Shown piece by piece: positions 13,199 through 18,911 of a stretch of DNA of 18,911 nt. The DNA is from DASQVO01 sp035640715 (lineage in GTDB: Bacteria; Actinomycetota; Actinomycetes; Streptosporangiales; Streptosporangiaceae). The notes beneath the pieces are model-generated. The model was not told the DNA's origin. It saw only the letters and a list, made by a program, of their open reading frames with translations, and searched no databases. The stretch spans positions 1 through 18,911 of the forward strand of contig DASQVO010000221.1 of NCBI GenBank assembly GCA_035640715.1. The letters are read 5' to 3'. Within the stretch, counting starts at the first letter, position 1; each line of letters starts with the position of its first letter. The position numbers were made by a program, and so were the translations under genes.

Positions 13199-15082
13199 AT
13201 GGGACCTTATCAAGAGGCATTCCGCCGGAGCCTCGCGGACCCCGGCGGGTTCTGGGGCGAGGCCGCGAAGCTGATCGACTGGTACCGGGACCCGGCGGCC
13301 GTGCTGGACCGCTCGAACCCTCCCTTCTACCGGTGGTTCGCCGCAGGCGTGCTGAACACCTGCTTCAATGCTGTGGACCGCCACGTCCGCGACGGCCGCG
13401 GCGATCAGGCCGCGCTCATCTACGACAGCCCGGTGACCGCTACCCAGCGGACAATGACGTACCGGGAACTGCTGGATCAGGTGGCGCGCTTCGCCGGCGT
13501 GCTCAACGCCCGCGGCGTGAGCAAGGGTGACCGCGTCGTCATCTACATGCCGATGGTGCCCGAGGCCGTGGTCGCGATGCTCGCCTGTGCCCGGATCGGC
13601 GCCGTGCATTCGGTGGTGTTCGGCGGCTTCGCCGCCCCAGAGCTCGCGGCCCGCATCGACGACGCCGCCCCGAAGGTCATCGTTTCGGCGTCCTGCGGCA
13701 TCGAGGCCAGCCGGGTCGTCGAGTACAAGCCCATTCTCGACCGGGCGATCGAGAAGGCCGGCCACAAGCCGCGCTGGTGCGTGATCATGCAGCGCCCGCA
13801 GGCGCAGGCCTCGATGGTGCCCGGGCGCGACCTGGACTGGTCGCAGGAGCTGACCGGTGCCCGGCCGGCGGACTGCGTCCCGGTGGCGTCCACGGACCCG
13901 CTGTACATCCTGTACACCTCCGGCACCACCGGGAAGCCGAAGGGCGTGGTCCGGGACAACGGGGGTCACGCGGTCGCGCTGCGCTGGAGCATGGAGTACA
14001 TCTACGACACCCGCCCCGGCGAGGTGTACTGGGCGGCCTCCGACATCGGCTGGGTCGTCGGGCACTCCTACATCGTCTACGCGCCGCTGCTGGCCGGGTG
14101 CACCAGCGTGCTGTATGAGGGCAAGCCGGTCGGCACGCCGGACGCGGGAGCGTTCTGGCGGGTCATCGCCGGGCACCGGGTCAAGGTGCTGTTCACCGCG
14201 CCCACGGCATTCCGGGTGATCAGGAAGGAGGACCCGGACGGTGAGCTGGCCCGCCAGCATGACCTGTCCAGCCTGCGGTACCTGTTCCAGGCCGGGGAGC
14301 GGCTCGACCCGGAAACCTACCAGTGGGCACGTGACCTGCTGGGTATTCCCGTCATCGACCACTGGTGGCAGACGGAGACCGGCTGGGCGATCGCGGCTGA
14401 CCTGATCGGGCTGGAGCCGATGGCGACCAAGCCCGGGTCGTCTACGGTGCCCGTGCCCGGCTTCGACGTGCGCATCCTCAATCCGGCTGGCGCGGAGGTG
14501 CCGCCGGGCACGAGCGGGGAAATCGCGCTGCGGCTGCCGCTGCCGCCCGGCTGCCTGCTCACGCTATGGGGCGATGACCAGCGCTTCGTCGACTCCTACC
14601 TGGCCGAGTACCCCGGCTACTACCTGACCGGCGACGGCGGCTTCATCGACGCGGACGGTTACCTGTTCGTGATGGGCCGGACCGACGACGTGATCAACGT
14701 GGCCGGTCACCGGCTGTCCACCGGGGAGATGGAGGAGGTGCTGGCCAGCCATCCCGCCGTGGCCGAATGCGCCGTGATCGGGGTGAGCGACCAGGTCAAG
14801 GGCCAGGTGCCGCGCGGCTTCGTGGTCCTCAAGGCCGGCTGCCACGCGGACCCGGGCATCGTCAGCGACGAGCTCGTTCGTCTGATCCGTAACCGGATCG
14901 GCCCGGTGGCCGCGCTGCGCCAGGTGGATGTCGTGGCGGCGCTTCCGAAGACCCGCTCCGGGAAGATCCTGCGAAAGACCATGCGCTCAATCGCGGAGGG
15001 AAGCGACGAGCAGGCGCCTTCCACCATTGACGACCCGGCCGCGCTGGACGCGTTGCGCCCTCTGCTGCGCGAGGGCGGCTGA
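13199..15082 (+). CDS. prpE: Propionyl-CoA synthetase
   Basis: The protein has 627 residues. ATG 13199 follows TAGGGGATC. It is an acyl-adenylate-forming enzyme: the AMP-binding P-loop YTSGTTGKPKGVVRDNGGHA begins at residue 239, WWQTETGW at 389-396, and YLTGDGGFIDADGYLFVMGR with DDVINVAGHRLSTGEMEE precede the C-terminal hinge. The catalytic lysine is in KTRSGKILRKTM (Lys589), the residue that Pat-type acetyltransferases inactivate in this family. KGVVRDNGGH and WWQTETGW point to PrpE rather than Acs, but acetate activation cannot be excluded. It would make propionyl-CoA from propionate, ATP and CoA. Near a PHA synthase this could supply 3-hydroxyvalerate precursors. It converges on phaC with 65 bases between the stops. 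Confidence 0.9.
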   Translation: MGPYQEAFRRSLADPGGFWGEAAKLIDWYRDPAAVLDRSNPPFYRWFAAGVLNTCFNAVDRHVRDGRGDQAALIYDSPVTATQRTMTYRELLDQVARFAGVLNARGVSKGDRVVIYMPMVPEAVVAMLACARIGAVHSVVFGGFAAPELAARIDDAAPKVIVSASCGIEASRVVEYKPILDRAIEKAGHKPRWCVIMQRPQAQASMVPGRDLDWSQELTGARPADCVPVASTDPLYILYTSGTTGKPKGVVRDNGGHAVALRWSMEYIYDTRPGEVYWAASDIGWVVGHSYIVYAPLLAGCTSVLYEGKPVGTPDAGAFWRVIAGHRVKVLFTAPTAFRVIRKEDPDGELARQHDLSSLRYLFQAGERLDPETYQWARDLLGIPVIDHWWQTETGWAIAADLIGLEPMATKPGSSTVPVPGFDVRILNPAGAEVPPGTSGEIALRLPLPPGCLLTLWGDDQRFVDSYLAEYPGYYLTGDGGFIDADGYLFVMGRTDDVINVAGHRLSTGEMEEVLASHPAVAECAVIGVSDQVKGQVPRGFVVLKAGCHADPGIVSDELVRLIRNRIGPVAALRQVDVVAALPKTRSGKILRKTMRSIAEGSDEQAPSTIDDPAALDALRPLLREGG

Positions 15083-15147
15083 CCGGCCGCGACTTCGAGG
15101 CGAAGGCACCCGCCGCCACGCGGATCGTCCGCCGGCCGCCTCCGGCG

Positions 15148-16800
15148 TCACTCGTGCACGTACGTGCCGGGAGCCGGGCCAAGCGGCGGGTAGTCGTGGC
15201 TGCCGAGCACGCTGGGGGCGTTCTTCTCCTCGCCGGAGCGGGGGACCAGCCACTCGGCCCAGCGCGGCCACCATGATCTCTCGTGCATGGCCGCGGTCTC
15301 GAGCCAGCGGTCAGGGTCGGGGCCGGCCGGCGGCCCGGTCCAGTAGCCGTACTTGGCGGTCTTCGCCGGGTTGACGAACGACTGGATGTGCCCGGACTTG
15401 ACCATCACCATCTCTTTATCGCCGCCTAGCAGCCGAGTGGAGGTGTAGCAGGCCCGCCACGGGCAGATGTGGTCGGTGTAGCCGGCGACATGGAAGCTGT
15501 CGCAGTCGACCTTGGCCAGGTCGATGGGCGTGCCGAGGACGGTCATCCCGCCTGGCCGCGCCGGCTTGCGGTCCACGAGCAGTTCGGTGGTCTCGGCAGC
15601 GAACCGCACGCTCAGCCCCGTGGCGTCGTCGTTCCAGGCCAGCACATCAAAGGCGGGAGGGTCCTCACCCAGCAGCCACCCGCTGACCAGGTAGTTGAAC
15701 ACAAGGTCGTTCGGGCGCAGCCAGGCGAACGAGGTGCGCAGCATGTTGCCGGGGATGACCTGGCCGGCCGCGGCGAGGCTCCTCATCACGGTGCGGGATG
15801 AGGAGCTGTCCGACATGCCGACGATGTTGGGGTAGTCGTTGGTCAGCATCGTCACCATGTACGTCGCCGAGCCAGCCGACCTGTCGCCTTTGGCCGCCAG
15901 GTAGCCAAGGAACAGCGCGATCGTGATACCCCCGGCGCAGAGCCCCAGCCAGTTGACGGTGTCACTGTGGGTGATCTTCCGGACGATCTCGGCGGCCCGG
16001 GCCTGTGCGGCGAGATAGTCATCCACTCCCCAGCGCCCATGCCCGAGCTCGGGTCGCGGATTCCGCCACACGATCATGAATGTCTGGATGCCCTGCTCCA
16101 CCGCGAACTCCACCATGCTCCGCCCTGGCGCGAGGTCGAGCACGTAGTAGCGGTTCAGCTCCGGGGGGACCATCAGCAGCGGAACGCTACGGACCGCCGG
16201 GGTAGCCGGCGCGTACTGCAGCAACTCGAATATCTCATCCCGGTACACGACGGACCCTGGCGTGCACGCGAGCTTCTCGCCCACACCGAATGCCTGCCGG
16301 TCGACCATCCTCGGCATGCCGCCCCCGGCGAGGTCGCGCAGCATGTTCACCCCGCCGCGGACTACGGACTGGCCGCCGGTCTCGAAGGCGCGCTTGAGCG
16401 CGAGCGGGTTGGTCCACAGGAAGTTGGCTGGCGAGAGCGAGGCCGTGATGATGTTCGCCAGATAGCGGTTCCGGGCCTGTCGCTGCCACGGGCCGTCCGC
16501 GGCTTCGACCATCCGGCTCATCCACTCCTCGTAGAGCCGGTAGCCCTGGCCGAGCAGGTGGTAGAACGGGTTGTCACGCCATGCCACGTCCGTGAACCGC
16601 TTGTCCTTCTCGTCGAACCAGATGTCCGACTGGCCAAGAGCGATCTTGACCAGCTCGCCCGCCAGCCACGGCAGCTGCCGGGCTGCCGCGGCGGGATTGA
16701 CGAGGTCACCGGCCGACTCCAGCATTCCAGCGAGATCTAGTCCCTGGCCAAAGGGACCCGGATAACCGACCCCCGCCGGGACTTCCTCGGGATCTGCCAT
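15148..16800 (-). CDS. phaC: Class I poly(3-hydroxyalkanoate) synthase
   Basis: The protein has 550 residues from ATG 16800, behind AGGAGGG. It polymerises (R)-3-hydroxyacyl-CoA into PHA at the granule surface. The lipase-box variant GLCAGG supplies the catalytic Cys288 in NWLGLCAGGITIALFLGYLA. Asp443 is in AGYTDHICPWRACY and His471 in VKSGHIQSFVNP, completing the Cys-Asp-His triad. The PhaC N-terminal domain is recognisable in QSDIWFDEKDKRFTDVAWRD and NPFYHLLGQGYRLYEEW. The length matches class I enzymes, and no PhaE or PhaR subunit gene is adjacent, although the coiled-coil protein at 7592 is a candidate partner. Two DevR-like boxes lie 61-114 bases upstream of the ATG, suggesting induction with the dormancy genes. 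phaA is not in the window; the damaged SDR at 18784 could be a phaB. Confidence 0.95.
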   Translation of the reverse strand: MADPEEVPAGVGYPGPFGQGLDLAGMLESAGDLVNPAAAARQLPWLAGELVKIALGQSDIWFDEKDKRFTDVAWRDNPFYHLLGQGYRLYEEWMSRMVEAADGPWQRQARNRYLANIITASLSPANFLWTNPLALKRAFETGGQSVVRGGVNMLRDLAGGGMPRMVDRQAFGVGEKLACTPGSVVYRDEIFELLQYAPATPAVRSVPLLMVPPELNRYYVLDLAPGRSMVEFAVEQGIQTFMIVWRNPRPELGHGRWGVDDYLAAQARAAEIVRKITHSDTVNWLGLCAGGITIALFLGYLAAKGDRSAGSATYMVTMLTNDYPNIVGMSDSSSSRTVMRSLAAAGQVIPGNMLRTSFAWLRPNDLVFNYLVSGWLLGEDPPAFDVLAWNDDATGLSVRFAAETTELLVDRKPARPGGMTVLGTPIDLAKVDCDSFHVAGYTDHICPWRACYTSTRLLGGDKEMVMVKSGHIQSFVNPAKTAKYGYWTGPPAGPDPDRWLETAAMHERSWWPRWAEWLVPRSGEEKNAPSVLGSHDYPPLGPAPGTYVHE

Positions 16801-16860
16801 GATCCCTCCTGAGTGTCACGAGCTGTAGCGTCAATCTGAGCGGGGGCGATGCGGGTTCAA

Positions 16861-16874
16861 TGGCCAAAGGTCCC
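16861..16874 (-). promoter_or_regulatory. DevR/DosR-like box upstream of phaC (proximal)
   Basis: On the minus strand it reads GGGACCTTTGGCCA: a perfect left half-site, an AT-leaning centre, and two mismatches in the right half-site, where GGCC is a frequent natural variant. It is 61 bases upstream of the phaC ATG, a good distance for an activator site. Confidence 0.45.
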
Positions 16875-16900
16875 TTGCCGCTGCCACCGTTGGACTCACT

Positions 16901-16914
16901 AAGCCAAAGTTCCC
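16901..16914 (-). promoter_or_regulatory. Degenerate DevR/DosR-like box upstream of phaC (distal)
   Basis: On the minus strand it reads GGGAACTTTGGCTT. It shares the CTTTGGC core with the box exactly 40 bases away, about four helical turns, but has four mismatches to GGGAC-N4-GTCCC. Support comes mainly from the pairing. Confidence 0.28.
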
Positions 16915-16968
16915 CCGAGATGAGCTTTCATGCGTGTTCACCTGGGAAAATGTGTGTGCCCAGCGCCG

Positions 16969-17526
16969 TCATGGCCATGTCTTGGGCGGGGCGCACCGGT
17001 TGATCAGCCGCATCCGGCTGGCCTGCAGCCGGTTGGCCAGCACGGCGAGGAACCGGCGGGTCAGCTGGTAGCCCAGCGCCGGGTTGGCGTCACAGCGCTT
17101 CCGCACCGCCTGGGCGTCGAACTGGAACGCCTCGGTCGGCTGGGTAGCCACCGCGCCGAACGCCCACTCATACGGCGGGAACAGCCACGACCAGCCGACC
17201 ACCTCGCCCAGCCCGAGCGTCTCGATGATCACCCAGCCGTGCCCCGGGACATGCAGGTCCAGGGCGACCGACCCGGACCGGATCAGCCAGAAATGCGCGG
17301 CATGACCGCCGTCCTCGAACAGCCGGCGCCCGGCCGGTATCTGCACCAGCGAGGCCGCCGGCACGAGCTCGGCGAGCATCTCCTGGGGCATTCCCCGGAG
17401 AAAGCCATGCGCCGCGAGCGAGCACACCGTGACGTCGGAGCTGGCTGCCCGCCGCACGGCTCCCTTGCCAGCGGCGGTACCCGGCCGGCTAGGCGTATCC
17501 CCCGGTTCTCGCGATCCTGCGATCAT
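16969..17526 (-). CDS. Crp/Fnr-fold cyclic-nucleotide-binding domain protein without DNA-binding domain
   Basis: The protein has 185 residues from ATG 17526 (GGGAG 5 bases upstream); an in-frame GTG at 17541 is less likely. It contains one cNMP-binding beta-roll: LVQIPAGRRLFEDGGHAAHF, WLIRSGSVALDLHVPGHGW, ETLGLGEVVGWSWLFPPYEW and AFGAVATQPTEAFQFDA, then the dimerisation helix LGYQLTRRFLAVLANRLQAS. The sequence ends about 15 residues later (RMRLINRCAPPKTWP), where Crp proteins would begin an HTH of some 60-80 residues. The phosphate-binding cassette (GEVVGWSWLFPPY) lacks the usual RAAT arginine, so canonical cAMP binding is doubtful. It may sense another ligand and act through protein partners. 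It lies between phaC and a Usp gene, with a DevR-like box about 78 bases upstream. Confidence 0.8.
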   Translation of the reverse strand: MIAGSREPGDTPSRPGTAAGKGAVRRAASSDVTVCSLAAHGFLRGMPQEMLAELVPAASLVQIPAGRRLFEDGGHAAHFWLIRSGSVALDLHVPGHGWVIIETLGLGEVVGWSWLFPPYEWAFGAVATQPTEAFQFDAQAVRKRCDANPALGYQLTRRFLAVLANRLQASRMRLINRCAPPKTWP

Positions 17527-17603
17527 GTTCACTCCCGCCACCTCCCGTCCGGCGTAGGTTTTCCTGCTCTTTCATGCCTACGGTGCATAGGGCATGCCTG
17601 CCA

Positions 17604-17617
17604 GAGCCTTTGGTCCC
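17604..17617. promoter_or_regulatory. DevR/DosR-like box in the crp-usp divergent promoter region
   Basis: GAGCCTTTGGTCCC has a perfect right half-site and two mismatches in the left; the centre, TTTG, is mostly T. It is 78 bases upstream of the Crp-like start (minus) and 150 bases upstream of the Usp start (plus), so it could serve both. The rest of the 240-base divergent region (17527-17766) contains no gene. Confidence 0.38.
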
Positions 17618-17766
17618 TGGACAGCCCGGCCAGCGGCAGATATGGACTGGCACCGGCATTGAGCTGCGCCGCGGGCAGAAGGTCCCCCGCCCGGGTGACC
17701 GCCGGCCCTGGTCGCGGCTGGCCGTGGCTGGTGATCCTGGGCTTGACCCGATGAGGGGAGGCCGTC

Positions 17767-18705
17767 ATGACCAGCACCGTTCATGGCATTCTGGCCGGAT
17801 ACGACGGGTCGCCCGGGAGCCAGCATGCACTGAGGTGGGCCACGCAGGCGGCCCGGGAGCACGGTGCCGTGCTGACCGTCTGCCACGCGTGGACCGCTGG
17901 GTATGCGGGGCCGCCGGCCGAGGCGGAGCGAGAGGCTTTGGCACGGCAGTGCGCTGAACGAGTCCTGGCCCGTGGGCTGCGGTCCGCCCGCAGTGTCATC
18001 GAGCCAGGCTCCGTGCGGTCACTGCTGGCCGCGGGCCCGCCCGCCCGTGCGCTGTGCGGGCTGAGCGGCAGCGCGGCCATGGTGGTGCTGGGGTCCCGTG
18101 GCGCCGGCGGGCTTCCCCAGCTGCCGCTGGGATCTGTCAGCCTCGAGGTGGCCGCATGTGCGCGCAGCCCGGTGGTCGTGGTGCGCGGGCACTGGCGCCT
18201 GGCCGGCAGGTACCTCCCTGGCCCGGTCGTGGCCGGCGCCGACGGATCTGCTGTCTCCGAAGCCGTGCTGGCGTTCGCCGGTGAGGAAGCCGCACTCCGC
18301 GGGGCCCCGCTGGTGGCGGTGTGCGCGCTGGCGGATGCCCCCGGCGAACTCGGTGCGGCGCGGCGCATCGAGGAGGAGTTCGAAGACTCGGCCATCAGGT
18401 GGGAGAAGAACCACCCGGAGGTGGCGGTACAGCGGCACGTCGTCCTCATGTCGGCGCGTGCGGCATTGCTGGCCGCCGCGCAGGACGCGCAGCTGCTCGT
18501 GGTGGGCACCCGCGGCCGGGGCGGCCTCCAGGACATGATGCTGGGCTCGGTCAGCCTGGCGATGCTCTGCCACGCGCCATGCCCGGTCGGCGTGGTCCCC
18601 GCGGGATGGGCGCGTCCCCGGCCCTTACCGCGGATCAGCCGGGCGAGCTCTTCCAGCAGCCAAGGTGCGTTAGGGAAGAAAGTCCCTTACCGCCGGCCAG
18701 TGTGA
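17767..18705 (+). CDS. Universal stress protein with two tandem Usp domains
   Basis: The protein has 312 residues. ATG 17767 follows GGGGAGG at 5 bases. Domain 1 (about 5-142) starts ILAGYDGSPGSQHALRWA and has the nucleotide-binding signature GSRGAGGLPQLPLGSVS. Domain 2 (about 153-280) starts PVVAGADGSAVSEAVLAFA and has GTRGRGGLQDMMLGSVS. Both keep the G-x2-G-x9-G-S pattern of ATP-binding Usp proteins. This tandem form is typical of mycobacterial dormancy Usp proteins such as Rv3134c and Rv2623, which are under DevR control and affect growth arrest. A serine-rich, basic tail (RASSSSSQGALGKKVPYRRP) extends beyond the fold. The DNA encoding its last residues forms a DevR-like box for the next gene. 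Confidence 0.92.
   Translation: MTSTVHGILAGYDGSPGSQHALRWATQAAREHGAVLTVCHAWTAGYAGPPAEAEREALARQCAERVLARGLRSARSVIEPGSVRSLLAAGPPARALCGLSGSAAMVVLGSRGAGGLPQLPLGSVSLEVAACARSPVVVVRGHWRLAGRYLPGPVVAGADGSAVSEAVLAFAGEEAALRGAPLVAVCALADAPGELGAARRIEEEFEDSAIRWEKNHPEVAVQRHVVLMSARAALLAAAQDAQLLVVGTRGRGGLQDMMLGSVSLAMLCHAPCPVGVVPAGWARPRPLPRISRASSSSSQGALGKKVPYRRPV
18673..18686 (+). promoter_or_regulatory. DevR/DosR-like box inside the 3' end of the usp gene
   Basis: GGGAAGAAAGTCCC matches GGGAC-N4-GTCCC with one half-site mismatch and a fully A/G centre. Flanks TTA and TTA extend the similarity to 20 bases. It lies 98 bases upstream of the SDR ATG and overlaps the last usp codons (LGKKVPY). Confidence 0.5.
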
Positions 18706-18783
18706 GGCGTTAGATACGGGCCAGTCGGGAACCTGGGGGCGGACCTGACGCAGCACGTCCTTGGCTGAGTGAAAGGTACGGAA

Positions 18784-18911
18784 ATGTCAGAGGAGACGCA
18801 GCGAGTTGCCATTGTGACCGGAGCTGCCCCGGGGCATCGGGGCAGCCCGCTCGCCGGCTCGCCGCCGATGGGATGCCCGTGGCGGTGCTGGACCTGAACG
18901 AGGCAGATTGC
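18784..18911 (+). pseudogene. N-terminus of a short-chain dehydrogenase/reductase, apparently frameshifted, runs off right edge
   Basis: ATG 18784 begins MSEETQRVAIVTGAA, the first beta strand of an NAD(P)-binding SDR. The expected RGIG glycine motif is present only one frame over (CGGGGCATCGGG at 18830-18841). A second shift is then needed before ARRLAADGMPVAVLDLNEAD reads correctly to the window end. In the annotated frame translation stops at TGA 18895-18897. The extra bases fall in C runs (CCCC near 18829, CCC near 18847), so sequencing error or recent inactivation are both possible. If intact, it would be a FabG-like reductase; beside phaC, an acetoacetyl-CoA reductase (PhaB) role is attractive but unproven. 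The Shine-Dalgarno is modest (AAAGG). Confidence 0.6.

Noticed and set aside
10796..14362. Minus-strand open frame of 1188 codons opposite GH65 and prpE
   Set aside because: It is the antisense shadow of two well-recognised genes in high-GC DNA. Its translation is His/Val/Gly-rich without domains and it has no initiation signal.
16741..16760. GTCCC...GGGAC inverted pair in the phaC N-terminal coding region
   Set aside because: The half-sites are in the opposite order to the DevR box and lie inside coding sequence.

Overview
The window is very GC-rich, with GTG/ATG starts behind strong purine-rich Shine-Dalgarno sequences. It carries a DevS-type sensor kinase, an Rv0474-like XRE regulator and actinobacterial PrpE and GH65 proteins. 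It is almost certainly chromosomal DNA of a high-GC actinobacterium, possibly near Streptosporangiales; the exact lineage is a guess. I see no rRNA, tRNA, CRISPR array, phage module or intact insertion sequence.

Layout. Bases 1-1380 (minus) are the N-terminal 460 codons of a MalT/LuxR-type ATPase regulator that runs off the left edge. Bases 1.5-3.0 kb are eroded: a frameshifted fragment of an Nramp-type metal transporter, two other broken reading frames, and one intact 52-codon cysteine-rich small gene (2484-2642, minus). A probable 2-oxoglutarate/Fe(II) oxygenase follows (2949-3659, plus). From about 4 kb the gene content is coherent: a DevS/DosT-like GAF-GAF histidine kinase that keeps the haem-ligand histidine (3996-5732, minus), phosphoglycerate kinase (6037-7224, minus), a coiled-coil small protein (7592-7969, plus), a PII-like protein with an unusual T-loop (7988-8356, minus) preceded by a coupled tiny ORF, a phasin-like protein (8911-9222, plus), an XRE regulator (9346-9717, plus), a HAD-GH65 fusion (9929-13168, plus) with propionyl-CoA synthetase PrpE 30 bp downstream (13199-15082, plus), PHA synthase (15148-16800, minus), a cyclic-nucleotide-binding-fold protein without an HTH (16969-17526, minus), a tandem universal stress protein (17767-18705, plus), and the frameshifted start of a short-chain dehydrogenase (18784-18911, plus).

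How the genes fit together. The second half looks like a dormancy/hypoxia locus built around polyhydroxyalkanoate (PHA) storage. The set combines a DevS-like redox/gas sensor, Usp and Crp-like proteins with PHA synthase, granule proteins, acyl-CoA supply (PrpE, possibly the SDR as a PhaB-like reductase) and sugar-phosphate supply (GH65 phosphorylase, beta-phosphoglucomutase, Pgk). Intergenic regions carry copies of a GGGAC-N4-GTCCC palindrome resembling the mycobacterial DevR/DosR box. One copy is perfect (7347-7360) and four have a single mismatch in the half-sites. They lie upstream of pgk, devS, the PII-like gene and the SDR; weaker copies lie near phaC, GH65 and crp/usp. The inference, not proven here, is a DosR-type regulon whose storage output is PHA rather than the triacylglycerol of mycobacteria. 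No DevR response regulator is present in the window.
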